DNA from: Gordius sp. MW1 | Taxonomy: Eukaryota; Nematomorpha; Gordioida; Gordea; Gordiidae | Assembly (NCBI GenBank): GCA_964036665.1 | Contig: OZ038531.1 | Coordinates: forward strand, 2,976,001-3,040,000 | Direction: 5' to 3' | DNA: 64,000 nt | Shown: piece after piece, positions 25,240 to 39,600 of the stretch | Layout: each line of letters starts with the position of its first letter | Numbering within the stretch: the first letter of the stretch is position 1 | Translations under genes and position numbers: made by a program | Notes under the pieces: generated by a model | Told to the model about the DNA's origin: nothing | Seen by the model: the letters and a program-made list of their open reading frames with translations, nothing else | Databases searched by the model: none

Positions 25240-25830
25240 AATTAAGACCAATGGCGATTGGGAGATGCTAGCTGAGAACCTAAATAAGGAAATAGGTTTA
25301 AAGACAATCCAAACAAGGCAAAGCTATGTATAGGGAACTAGGGTGGGAGAATCAGTTGGTTAGGAATTTTATCGGGAGGAAAAAATTCTCTATAGACGGT
25401 AAATCAAAAAAGTCGGATGAGTATCAAGAGTAGAGGGAGGCAAAGAGAGCCTTTAAAGAAGGTCATTGCAATAGCGAGTAATGCTGCGTATACTGAGATG
25501 GCAAACAAACTTAGTTATAGCAGACTTGTATAATAATTGGCAAGATAAGAGAGTAGAAAGGCCGCAATGTCTGAGTCTTTAAAATAGTCAAAAACGAGAA
25601 GGATGAAACTTTTTTAAGCGTTTAGAGATGATGGAAAGTTGGAAAGGATATTTCAAAGAATTTGTACTTATTCCAGACAACCTTCCCGATTTTGAGCCAA
25701 ACAAAAGTATGGTCGAACTCACTCAGGAAAATGAAGTTAGAACAAAAATGAACAAGATGCAAAGGAAACGAATGGCTCATTTATTACTCCTATGGAAGTA
25801 TGGGTCGGATGCCGAGAAGAAGGAATGACC
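25240..25830 (+). pseudogene. Decayed RTE-type LINE fragment
   Basis: Reading across frameshifts, the sequence resembles the stretch between endonuclease and reverse transcriptase in RTE-type non-LTR retrotransposons. At 25628 a piece with MMESWKGYFKEF, DNLPDF and ENEVRTKMNKMQ matches the usual W-x-x-YF-x-x-L motif and the following acidic and helical segments. Many stops and frame changes show it is dead. No ends or target duplication were found. Confidence 0.55.
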
Positions 25831-27496
25831 ATGTCCCTCTTTATTAATACATTAGTAAAAATGCAAGATTCTAATCATTGCATGAGGCATATGTGCGGCT
25901 TAAAATATTTATTAAAGCTATAAATTCGTGTGTTAAAAAGGCAGTTAAGAACTCTAAACCTGTTAAAGTTAAAATTAATTAACATCAAGATTTGCTCAAA
26001 GTCCCTTTTACTATAACTTTAGACTCGGTAACGAGTAACAATTAAAAGCCCTTTTGTGTATGCGATATATTAATATGCAAAGAGGCAGAAAGAAAGTATT
26101 CAATAAGCCCCAAAGTAGTCAAAGCGCCTCGCTGGATATGGTTGAAAGTCAACAATATCGATTGGGAGATATATTATGACATCTTCCTTCGCGATGTGAT
26201 ATGGTAATGCTTGAGAAAATAACATATCCCTAACCCATATGGGCGGCTTATGAAAAATGTTTGTAACACCTCAAATTATTGCGTTAGAATTTTTAGGATT
26301 GAAATTATTCATAACATAAATATAATTAGTTGCCCACTGAGGTTTCAATAAATTGCACGTATATAATTTCATAATAGATACTTTTACATTCAAAAATTCT
26401 ATTATAAGCCTTATTATATTATGACCTAAAATATTTACTTGTACAATTTTAAAAATAATTTCGCCATAAAATATTTAGTTATTAATTAAGCTTAGGCTCA
26501 CATATAATATTGTTTTGGTTTATAGAAAATTTGATATATTAGAATACACTTGCTAACCTTACCATTATAATGTGAAAGGTAATGTAAATTGCAAAACAAA
26601 TACCTAATGAGATTTGAGAATTATCTATAGGGGTGCCATGCTTAATTCAATTATAAAACTTGGCAGACTCATGATTGAATCTATTAAAGCTTTTTCAAAT
26701 AGTAAAAGATTCGGCAAACACAGAAATCGCTGGGGTGCTTTAAAAATCTTTTAGACATTTTAGCCAAATCCATATAAGTTCTTTGTCTAATTAACGATTT
26801 AAAATATTATCACTTAAGACAGGATGATGTAATTAGATGCTTTGGTAATATTTATTACATCATCAGAACTCATGTTTGTAGTTCATATTATATTGATGTT
26901 CAGGATAAAGATATGTAATAAATATATTAAATAATTATTTACAAGCCTTAAGAGCTACTCATATTTTATTGAACATACCCTGATATATAATAGATATAAT
27001 ATTAATTACAATTAAAAAACTTGTGTGTTTAAAAAGTTTATTGTTAAAGGTATCCCAATAATAATATAAGTGTTCAATATTATTAGTAATACTTATTATA
27101 GATAAGCTAATTACAAAAATAGCATATAAACTAAATATATAGATAATTAGTCTTTCTAAAAAAACGCTTGTCTGCTTGTATTTTATTTACTCTTTGTTAT
27201 TTCGACCTTAGTCTCATGCCAAAATAGCTTATTACGGTCCTTTAATTTATTTAGGTTATAATCTAAAGTCAAATGTATTAATGCAAATTTTGTGAATGTA
27301 AAAGAGGCGGCTAAGCCAGGAGGGCTGAACTAAGCAAAAAATAAAACGCGTAGGGTTAGACCAAATATTTTCACATTTGCAAATAAAATTAATTAACCAA
27401 AAGAAATTTCAAAAGCTGCACCATTCTTTGTCTGTTTACTAATAAAGCCGATCTTTATGCAGAAATTTGAGAAAGCAGCTATACGTTTACAAATAA

Positions 27497-27502
27497 TTTA
27501 TT
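27497..27502 (-). promoter_or_regulatory. Candidate poly(A) signal for GARNL3
   Basis: AATAAA on the minus strand, about 175 bases past the GARNL3 stop codon. Position and hexamer fit; nothing else supports it. Confidence 0.4.
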
Positions 27503-27675
27503 CTTAATAAATAACAAATTTTTATAAAATAACGAAAAATTGGCTTTTGAGTATCGATAAATCACAAGATTACGAACATTTGTATATAAGATATGATAAA
27601 AACTATTCTTTTCAAATACAAGTAACCCGCACTTGCGCGATCTATAATTGGAAAGGCGAAAACGGACGCAGCTCT

Positions 27676-30600
27676 TCAAATTTCTGCGTTGGACTCTATG
27701 TAGGGTAGTAGCAAGGGTTTGTATGATCTTCTTTTCCGTAAATTGCTCCTGATTTCATCCGATCTATGTGTCGGTAAGTTATTATTATTGTTGTTGCGAT
27801 TAAACGAGTGATAGCCTTGTCCAAGCTTACCCGCACGATCTACAATATCCGAAGTGTCGGTAAGCGAAAACGTGAGAGAATTGGTCCCTCTCTTTCCACG
27901 CATTTTAACATCTTTTACAGTTATCGGACTTTGAACGCACGTTTTGGCTCCAGATTTATCGGGGTTGTCGATAGAAATGGCGTCAAAATGGCCGTTCAAG
28001 TCATTAATAACTAGATGCTGCTCCCGCCGCACCACGGCATTTCTTAATTCCACCCTATCTTTTTGCGGGCTCGAAGTGGGTGTTGAAATAGTGGTATGTG
28101 TAAGTGTATTAATGAGGGAGGGAGAAGGTGGCATGGTGGAAATTATTGCATTGGTGCCCCCTTCAACGAATGGCGGGGAGGGGGCTGATGTGAGGTATGA
28201 GGATTGTCTACGTACTATGGTAGAGCGGGGTGAAGGTATCTTGAAGGAGTTACTGCAGTGTGTGGTTGGAATGTTTGTTGAGCGACGAGATAGATGGGGG
28301 TGGGAAGATGAAGAGGGGGCGTTATTATTGTTTACACTGTATGAGCAGGCGGTGAGGAATGTATTGATCGAAATTTGATATATGTGACGTGGGAGACTAG
28401 CTAAAGTTTTAAATGTATTATACGGTTTTGGGTTAGGCGATTTGGATAAAAATTTTAGAAAGGTCTTAAATTTCATAATTTACAAAAATTAATTTACCTC
28501 AACCCTTTTCATCAAAAATTTAATTAATTGTTGATAACACCTGTATGAATTTATATGCGCCTTTAAAATTATATAAGGGACAAAAAATAGCAATGAACAT
28601 CTGTTATAGTGTCCTCTAAGTATTATACTTGAGGGCGAAACGGGCGGACTTCCAGAGCATACATTGTTATTGAAGGGTGCATGCTCCATATTAGCATTTT
28701 CAATCATTTTGTCTTTTTCGCGTGTCCTCATTGAGGCATAGGCGTCAGGCAAGGGGGAATCAAAATATATGTCATTCTAGAGTTTTAAAGCATTAATACA
28801 ATAATGCAATCTTTTTTTATTGAAGAACTTATTAATCATCTCAGTGATATTTTAATAAGGATTGGTGCTTATTTTAAAAAGTCCGAACCTATAATCAATA
28901 ATTTAGACAAAGTTTCAAAACATAAAAGACTCGCTAGAAGTATCTATTAAGAACATCTCAAAACTTTCTGGAACAATCTGAAAAGAGTTAATAACAAATA
29001 TTTTGGCTTAGTAACCAATGAAAATTGCTGTTAGAGTAGAGGGATTAAAACAATATACTTTGGCACAAATTAATTTGACTCGCGGTAATTCAATCGTATC
29101 CACGAGGTTGCCATTGATGGCTAAACGGATTTCAATTCCATTGCCCGTAAAACCCAGGATATATGGAAACGAGCAAACTATGTGAATTATAAGGCAAAAT
29201 GCGAAAATCATTTTAATTTATCAAAAATTTGATTCTCAGTTTATTTTATAGCACAATAGCTCACCTATGGAATCGGGGATGGAATTCCAATGAAATTCGT
29301 AGCTTTGTCCATTATTACCCAACTTTTTATAATACACCGTTCCTTTAGCAATGCATTTTTATAAAAATTAGTATATATCTATTTCTTATAATTATATAAA
29401 CTTACGGTTATGACAAAGCATGATTTCAAACTCATCTTCTTCACCAATATCAACTATGTTGAGAACATTCATAGACTACGATAAAATGGATAAATTATAT
29501 ATTAGTAGGAAAAACCGAAAATTATTATACTTATTTTTAATATTTTAAACTTAAAACAAACTTTAGGCGTATCTATGGTAAGGAGTCTTTGTATGTGGGA
29601 CGTTGATTCGTTATAGAGATCGAAGTAATACTTGTAACCAACGCATATACCAGTGTTTGATGGTTGATTAGAATCTAACCAGACCATAGTTTGTGGGACT
29701 TCGGGCAAATTTATTTCCTTAAAATATATTAATTAAGCTATTTAACATAAATTTACAGAGTTGGTTATGTTGCAAATTTTATTTGTATGTAATATTAATA
29801 GTATAAAGTTTGTATCTAGAGCCCTGCAAAATAAAATTTCTTCGGCCCGAGCCTGGCCCGGCCCGATGTCTCAATTTATTTTGCCCGAACCTGGCCCGAA
29901 AGACTTTTTTATTTGTGGCCCGACCCGATTTTTCAAATAAACACGTTTGAATGAAATATTTGCCTATTTTATTATTAAAATTCTAACAGCTACAAAGAAT
30001 TTGTTCAAATACTAAAATAAGATTTGCCATTCAGGTCAAAATATTATAATAGACAGGGGAAAAAAGCTAAAGTTTGGAAGCTATAATATGTACGCTGTGC
30101 GAAAACAATTATTTAAAATCGAATTGAGATCATATTTCATAAAAAATTATTTGGCTTAAGTTCAATCGAGACGGGCTCAAGTCCGACCCGAGCCCGAGGT
30201 CTCATTAATTTTTTAAATTGTGCCTAAACCCGGCCCAAAACCCTGTCGGGCCCGGTCGGGTCCGGGCGGCCTGTGCAGAGCTTTATTTGTATCATTGTCT
30301 TAACAATCCATCATGCTGAAATGTGTAGTTAAAGTAAAGGATATTAAAAAGCGCTGATGATGCTTTTACCTCCAAAATATAACTAATTATTTAAATTTTA
30401 GTATTGCCGCATCTAATCAAAACAAAGATCCTCTTTTAAGCTATGGTTTTAACTTGGTTTCCTTAATTATAAACATATGAGGCCTGCATTGAAATTGTAT
30501 ATTAAGTACTTATAATAAGTAAGTTATAGGGTTTAATTTTACTTTAACATAATGAAAACCCTCGACAGTATCAAAATCGCTCTGTGGGTACCAATCAGAC

Positions 30601-33600
30601 CAATAAGCTAAATGCTTCCATTCCATAAGTAATAATTTTTTGCCCATCGCAGCGGCGATTTTGAGTTTAGTAGATGGATGCTTATTAAAAGCGTACAAAT
30701 GACAACCTAATAGAATGTAAAAATTCATATTTTGAGTTAATTTTTAAAAACAATTACCAGTAAATTTGATAATTTTTACAATTAATTTCTATTCAAAATG
30801 GGAAGAATTTATAATGTAGAAGTCACCCCTGGTAGGCTCTATTTTGTTTTCTTTGCAATGGTTCCTGTTACGAATGAGCGTTTGATTTTTCATCCCAACA
30901 AAATCGGATAAGCGAAATACATTAATTTTTGAATCTTTACCTGATAGAGAAAGCATTAATTTTTAACATTTTATAAATTAATTTTATCATTTTTTTGACA
31001 TATATAATTAATAAAATTGCTTTGTTTATCAAAAATTTTGACAGTACCTCTATCTGTTAGGAAAAGCATGATACCGTGTTCTTCAAAAACGGAAAGTTGT
31101 TTGGCCGAAACCGTTTTATCAAATAAACATCTAGGTTCGCATCCCTCTTTAAGAAATTAATTTCATTTTTAAAAGATTATATTCTCAACCTATAAATTTA
31201 ATTTCTATTATTTTTACTTATAATAAATGAAATAAAGTTTTTATTTATATACCTTCGAATAGATTAATACCCGCATCTTTTGTGGCTACAATCAAATTTG
31301 GTCCTAATTAAATTTAAAAATAATTCATTTGAGCTAAATTATAATGTTAAATGGATATTAAGATAAAAAAATATATTTATATTAATTTATTTATTATAAT
31401 TAAATACCAAATGAATCTCCGCAAACAATGTCATGTTTGTAATTGGCGTAAAAACAATTGGGCTCCCATGGCTTAATAAAAAAACAAATTTTATCATAAA
31501 TTTATTGAATTTATGATAAAAAAACGATTTTTATTCTAAATATATTGAATTTATGATAAAAAAAACGAATTTTATCCTTAAAATATTAAATTTATGATAA
31601 GTATGCATATAAGCTTTTTTATTTGAGGACAACAAAGTACCTTACCTCTCGTTTTAAAAGGCTGCTAGCAGATATATTGGTAGGCGCGTCACCTCTTACT
31701 ATTGTATTGAGTTTCAAGATCTAGGTCCAATTCAAAAATATCAATAAAAATTGTCGATAAATCAATAATTAATCAATTACTTTTATGATTAAATTAATAC
31801 CTATCGGTATAAGAAATAATTTTTGAGCAAAAATAAAATGAAAAATACCTGGCCTGCTCTCTGAAAATCGGCTTGTCTATTTTCTTCTTTGCGCTTGGAG
31901 GAAATTTTGGGCGAATCTATAAAAACGTCGCTAAAAGCTCGCCTATTTACCATGTTCTAAATAATTTTATAATAATTTTAAAATATTTTTAATAAATAAA
32001 AGCGTATATAATTTAAAAAATGACTAACTTTTTCATTTTTTCCATTTTCAGCACCGACATAGGTGTCGTAAATATTGTGCAACAACATGTCCAGCGTTCT
32101 TTCACGTTTTTGCCGAAATATAGGAGTATTAAACGCAGCTTTCTCCCCATTTATAACTATTTCGTGGTCCAAATTATTTTTTGAAAATTTATAAATGATG
32201 AAATTAGAAAAAAACATATTTTAATCTATTTATTTATAACAAAAAATAAATAATTTATAAGTTTTACTATTTTTAAAATAATAATAGAAATGGTTGCCCG
32301 CTTACGTTTAACTAAAAGAAAATCTCGAAATTCCTGATGATTGGGAAATTCTGGAGAATTTCTGAGCGGTGGTCCAAAAACGGGAACGGATTCTTCAGAA
32401 AATACTTCTAACCTATGTCGTATTATTTTTAGAAAAGAAAAATCATAATTATAGACGTTATTAAAATTAATTTAAAAAATATGAAAAATTTTATACCTGT
32501 AAGTTTTATTTTCTTTACAAAACGTAACTACGGCAAATATATCTGCAAACGAATAAAGAGGAGAAAAGATATTAATTTTTAATTTAATATATGAAATAAA
32601 AAATACTAAAAATTACACGAGGGCTATGACTTACGAGTGAATTGGGATTTAAACATTCTTGGTTGAAATGTTGATTTTTCAAATTGATTCGATTCAATTT
32701 CTTGATAAATTATGTTCACTATATCATTGCCAATGTGTCTTTTTCTTTCTAACTTTGGTCATTTATAAATAATATAATATAAAAAAATATCTAAAATTGA
32801 AAATTTTAAATTTTTTAAATTTTATCAGAAAAACATGAATTTTTATAATGTTTTTTTTACTTGCTGTTGATTTTCCTTCGAATATGGTAATAAGGTCGAA
32901 ACGTGAAATATTATTTCATTGCCTTCAAACGTCGTAAATATAGCTTCTTCACCCGTTGTATTATCTATTTAACCAAATTTAATTTAAAAATTTAAATTTT
33001 TAAAAAGCTTTCTTGAAAAATGTAGCTAATTTTTACGAAGTAAATGTTTATTTGGTTAAAAATATTAGTTTAGGATATTATGAGGTTTTACTTTTATTAT
33101 CTAAACCTCCTTTGAATCTTTTCCACCCTTTTAGCTTTATGCGTTGACCGAGAAGGGTGAGGAATTTATTAAATTCTTCACTCCCAAATTCTAAAATTCC
33201 AAAATTAAATGTGATATTTTAAATTGATTTGATGTTAAATTAGTAATTATTACCATTGCTGAGCATTTCATCGTCCGATTTTTGATCTTGTTTCGCATAT
33301 ACTACACCAAATTTGAAACTTATGGAACCCTAAATAAAATAAAAGAAAATATATTTTAATTTTAATAAATTATAAAAGTATGTATTTCGCTTACTTCTTG
33401 TTCCTCCAATAGTAAGAGTTCCTAAAAAAATCACATAAATTTAAATTTATTCCAATTATTTTATGAGTTTTAACCGTGTATTATTTACTTTTTGTAAATT
33501 TGGGCTAAATATTTCCTTAGGTCCTTTTTCTATTTTTTCTACAGACGTAAATGACCTAATATTTATTTAAAAATAATTAGTTATTTCGATAAAAATTTGA

Positions 33601-36600
33601 TTTTTAAATGTTATATAAATAATTTTTACGATAAAATGGCTTTGGTAGATAACGGCTTATTAGGATTGTACTGTAGGCACATCTTTTCAGATCCCTATAA
33701 TTCAATCATTTAACAAAAAATATTATATATTTAAAATATCTTGTTTTTAATCACCTTTTTAAATATATTTTATTTGAATAAATGAGTAAAATTTAAAATC
33801 ATATGAGTTTTGCCTATTTTTAATAAAGATAACATAAATATATTAAACAAGCTAAAAATATTTAGTTCACTTTTCGGGTCCATAGGATTGCTCTATATTG
33901 TGGCACGTTGTGGTTATTAGCTTCAGTAAGTACGACCGAAAGAACAAATATGTTTTTGTCATCGTAAACTCCCACATAATTTTGATGGACTGACAAATGT
34001 AAAATTAAATAAATTTTAAAAAAATTTATATACCCTCCTGTACTGTTTTATTCAAACAAATAAATAATTTTGAATAAATTTTACAATATTTTATATCTTT
34101 CATTTGAACTCAATCTAGACGATAAAATATTCCATATGTAAGCAAGGTGAATCATTAGCTATAATAGAATCGTGAATTAATGAACCTACTTTTTAATCAA
34201 TCAGAGAAAAAATTAATTTTTTTATTCCAAATTCAATAACCCGATCCGCACCTCACGCACACATGACTTAGTTGTTGTTAGGATGCGCATATATTACGAC
34301 AAAATCCTAAAGTTTATTAATCCTAAATGTAATGTCCTCTTTCTATTTGCAAGGTACAACATTAAATAAAGCTACAGCTCATATATATCTATAACCATAT
34401 AAAGCACAAATATTAAATAATGTTGTCTTATGACGAATTTTTGCAAAAAAAAAATTAGCCAAAAAGCTACGTATATATTTTATATAAAACAAGAAAAAGA
34501 TTTATTTATATCTAACAAAAGATACAGGCCAGATGTCTGAAAAAGCTTTGTAGTTGCATACTTCGCTGTAAGAGTACCAATCTTTCAAAGCAACTTTAAA
34601 CTGGGTAAATATTTAACATGACGAAATCTCTTTTCTAACATTTTTTAAAAACGTTGTTTAGCAAAAAGTGGCTCAACAGGAGACTAAAATTGATATTAAA
34701 ACGTTCGAGGATTTGGATATTTTTTATCCTGCCCGATAATGTTGAGTTGATTATTCGTTATTTATTAAATGATGAAAAGATTTCTAAGCAGGTAGAAAGC
34801 TAGGAACTTGCCATTGTTCCAAGAGACTATAGAGACCCTTGACTCGTATCCTCTAGAGAGGGATCGGATGGTTCAAAAATGGAAAGAATAATAACTTTTT
34901 GAAGCGTAAAACTCAAATTTATTGAAACTCGCAACAAAACATTACTCTGCCGACTTATTTCAATTTTTGTATGGAAATTGTGGGAAAATTTCTCCGAGAC
35001 TTAGAGCAAATGCATAAGTATTTAAATCAGGATTAAATAGTGCAGAATATTAGTATAGAAAGATACACTCAAGTCATTTATGGCCAACACCAGTGATTGA
35101 TAGTGCAGCGTTGTTAAAAGTGCTGGGTTTTGTTTGGTTATCCTTTGGTGCAACTAAGACAACGGTCAGCTCTGGTCTGTTTTTTAAATTTAGACTAAGC
35201 CGAGAGGTCGACTAAGAAAAACAGACCAAAAAACTTTGGTTTGTTTTTATAATAAAACCTACGGTCGACTAAACAAAACCGTAACCGAGCCGTTTTTACA
35301 ACACTAGATTAGTAACATGAGATTGAAATACTGTACTGTGTCACAATCACAACTCATAGCCGACGCGTGACATGCATCTTAATCCCATTGTTCGGCGGAA
35401 TGTAAAATTAATACTTTTTTAAAGCCATTTTCATTTGCAAATTTTCTCATTAAAAGGCGATATAAACTTGAGAATTTTAATTTATTAGATGGAGGAGAGA
35501 AAAGTTAATAAGTATATGCTCAATTTTCAACTTTAGTAATATATTAGGTGATTTGAAGCCAGCTGGCGTTTTTATCATATAACTTCAAAACATTTTTTAA
35601 GAGATTTTACATCGCATACCCATCTCTAAATAACCGTGTGTAAGTGTTTGCTTATTTGAATCAATATTAAAATTTGTAATTGTTAGAAATGAAAATTATT
35701 GAAAAAGCGTGTGTAATATATGGATTTAAAAGAGAGGCTCAAAACGACTTATACTAAAAATCCCAAAAATTAATTGTTTAAAAAAGTCGCTTTTTTGTGT
35801 GGAAATTGTTTAATTACCTCTAATACCTTTAAATCATTGATTCAGAAGTTTAAGTCATAACTTGAAAGAGAAATCAAATTCCTATGTAGATTATTCTTGA
35901 TTCATGAATTACATAAAATAGTGTTATAAAAACGGCTCGGTTTTGTTTAGGCGACCTTTAGTGGCCATACAAAAGAAGCCGTTTTTACAACAAAAACATA
36001 AAGCTTGATAGGGATTCAATGTTCAGGTAGAACTTGTCGATCCATAGTTACTTATAATCAGCTGACACGGTTCTCAAAAAAAATTTAATTCCTATAAATC
36101 TTTCTTGGACAAATTCAAAAAAACTCATTAAACAAAATGGCTGACAATGGAAAGGAAAGGTATAATGGGGTAGCCGGGTACCTTGTGTTGTTTATTGTTA
36201 ATACACACAGACGACATACATGCAATGAATGATTTGTTATTGATTGGCAACCCGTAAAGGTAAAAAAATCGATATTTAGGGCCAACAAGGGGTATACTAT
36301 TTAAAATTGTAAGGCAAGGAGATGATTTATTAATGAGACACTACACCCACCCCTTCCCTTCTTCTTACCTTCGCAAAAAGCCATGAAAAATTAGGATACC
36401 TTGAAGAACGTTAAAAACGATACTTTTTTATTTTAATTTTATCTTAAAATGTTATATATAATTAAATTTTAAAATAGTGCTAATAAAATATTACTTTTGC
36501 CTAGGAAGTATTTGAAATACCATCTCGTTTGAAATTCTGGATTTTCCAAATGAACCGGAGTATTAGGTGGACTAGTCGTCTAAAACATATTTTTATATAA

Positions 36601-39600
36601 ATTAATGAATTTGACAGAAATGTTAATAAAACTCTTAAAATAATATTTTTATTCGTGTCCTTAAAAAATAACTTGGGCGTAGCCGGGGGGAAACAGGGAG
36701 GGGCGGCTGACCCCTATAATTCCAAAAAAAAACTTTTAAATTAAAGATAATTATGACTATAATTTTAAAAAATAAATATTTGGCCCCCCCCCCCTCTAAT
36801 TTAAATCATGGATACGTCCATGGATTTAAGGACTGATTAACATGGTAGTCATTACAAACACACTGTAACAAATATTAAATAATTAATACATTTATAAAGG
36901 CTAAATAGTTTTAAAAGTTAATTATAAAAACACTTTATATTGGAAGACTTTTTAGCTTTCGAATAGGGTTAAACTAATATATATTATTGATTAAAAATAT
37001 GGGAGATTAAGTAATTAAATGGGTATAATTGTTTACTTTTCCTTCGACTAAATCTCCGTACTCCACCTTAAAACGTGAGGGGTAGGTGGTACAACCTTCA
37101 GGTAATTGTCGGCTTTTTAGCTATAAAAATTAAAATTATACGTTAAAAAAACTTCTTTAATCTACTAAAATAATTTTTCTAAAGATAATATTTAGTTTGA
37201 TAAAATTTGACGAATCAAACGAAAACTAAAAATTTTAAACATAGGGACGAGTGACTAGAATGAAATTTATATTAGGAATAAGTAAAATACCGTTTCTACG
37301 CTACCATAATGCTTGCGAGAAATGGCAGGTTTCTTGTTGCCTACAATTTCCGTCGTCGGAGAACTAATGTAAATAAAAAATAACTAATTTTAAGTAAGTT
37401 AACCATATTTTTTATTTTTATTTATTTTTTTATCTAATATTATTATAAAAATTATAAAGATAAGAGAGTTTTTCCATACAACTTTGTATGGAAATACATT
37501 AGTACAATGTTATGAAATCAGAAAAAATGTGAACATGATAAATCTCCGCTACATCACTCAAAAAACTATTTTTTAAATACAGCCTTAAAATCTGACAGTA
37601 GCCAGGGGGAGGTCAATTAATAGGTATCTAATTTTTCCTGCATTAGAATTTCCCCCACTTGAAAACTTATAAATATTGGCTTCAGCCATGTCTCTCGATG
37701 TAAATTGGTAGGGAGCAGGTAAACACATTAATCTCAACATTAATAGCTTTTTTCGAAAATGATTAATCTATAAGATTTTCTCAACACATATTGTGATAGC
37801 TAGTTCTTATTCATTCATCAATCAATTTATATCATATTGATTTTAATCGAAGATATATCATCGGCATATTTTTAAATTATGATGCTATTTAGGAGTGTTG
37901 CAAAAAGGGCTGGGTTTTGTTTGGTCGAAACTAAACAAAAACAGTCCAAAAGTTTCTAGTTTTCTTAGTCGACCTCTTAATCGAAATTTGAAAACAGACC
38001 AGAGCCGACCATTAGTCTAGTAGAACCAAAATTCGACCAAACATTAACCAGCCGTTTTTACAACACGAATATTTATGGAAAATAGACAACAAAATTTGAA
38101 GCGCATGTTAAGTATCTCAAGGAAAAAATAAGTATACTATTTACTTGAAAATGGAGTAATCACAATGCAGGATGACGTAATAAATTGGTGGGATTTGATT
38201 AACGTAAAAATCGTACATGTTAAACATGAAGATGAATTTTGTGAGGACTTACAAAAAATTCCCCTTTAAAAGCATGGGGTCTCCAAAATCATGTTACAAG
38301 ACGCGTAGCCTTTATGAGTTCATTTTTTTATTTAATCAGCTGTTTACTTTCAGGTCCATACAGCCTACCTACACCCCACCCATGGGCGTTGCCATGATTG
38401 GAACTAGAGGGGGGGGGGGGTGAAATTATAATTTTGGGTGGGGCAAAATAACAATTTTTGAAATTTAAACTATAACTATGTGAAGTTTTAAAGTATTTAT
38501 GGATTTAGAATGGGGCAGCCGCCCCTCTATGTCTCCCCCTGGCCCACCCCACTCCTTACCTTTATAAACCCTACTTTTAAGTAAAATTTCCACATTATTT
38601 TTTGGGGGACTTTTAAATAAGTATTGCAAATGGTTCAAAATTAAAATATGGTCCCTTCAATCGCGTGTATCTAATGCTAGTTGCGTAATAATAACTTTGA
38701 ATGGGGTGTCTGTCGCAGTTGCACTATAATCCCCCTCCATCACGAGTGTCCTTGAAAAGAGGTGGGATCGAATGGCTATTTCTCGCAATTCAAGGTTGAC
38801 AAGTGAAATATAAATCTCTTTCTTTGTCCAACTCCCTACCCCCACCCCCTTCCAATTACACCTACTCCCTCCCATTTTCTCAATTTACTTTGGATTTTAT
38901 TAAATGGAGGAAAACCAATAATAATAATAACATAGCACTGCTTATAAAATGTGTTATCTCACGGCTCGAAAGTTGGTTGATTTTGGCAGGGTCCAAGATC
39001 TTAGCAACAAAATTAAAAGGGGGAGGGGGAGGGGGTAGTGAACTAATTATATTGGCATTGATATATTATGAAGAAAAGGATTTTTATATAGAGTTGAAGT
39101 AGCCACTTGAAGTAGATCTAGAAGGCTATAATAGAGATAATGATTAGAAACCTAATTGAGTAAGTTGAAGTGAGTGGGGGAGGGAGGGAGGGTTGGGGCT
39201 GCATCTTAACCTTGAAAAGTTGGATGCATTTTTTTGGCAGTTTTTGATGGAAATTGTTGTCCTAATCATAAATTGACTATTCTAAATTACCGAGAACATA
39301 ACGTGTCCGTCAGCTATGACTGTAATTATTATTTATAATATCACGATATAAATTATAGATATGTGGATATACACATGGGTGTAGCGAGGATTGGAATTAG
39401 AGGGGGAGGCGTAATAACGTTTTAGGGAGGGGAAAAAGAATAATTTTTTGAAATTTAAACCATAGTTTTATTCAATTTTTAGGAATTTCTGTGACTTTAG
39501 GGGGGGGGGGGACAGCCGCACCTCCCTTCCACCCCCTGGCTACGCCCACGTGGCTACATGGCTAAATTAGACTTGGGGTTTTGACAATAAAAGTGTAGAT

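Larger units (their letters stand above)
23454..27675. other. Gap between ILK 5' end and GARNL3 3' end
   Basis: AT-rich sequence. It holds a GC-rich CCCGACC/GGCTCTTGG patch near 24550-24640 (family F-like), a TCTCGTCTCG-rich patch near 24860-25020, and the RTE-type remnant at 25240-25830. The ILK promoter must lie near 23454-24000, but I see no diagnostic element. Confidence 0.5.

Noticed and set aside
27944-28378. 144-codon open frame on the + strand
   Set aside because: It is the antisense of the last GARNL3 exon, which has family homology and a consistent splice phase; the + frame shows no recognisable domain.
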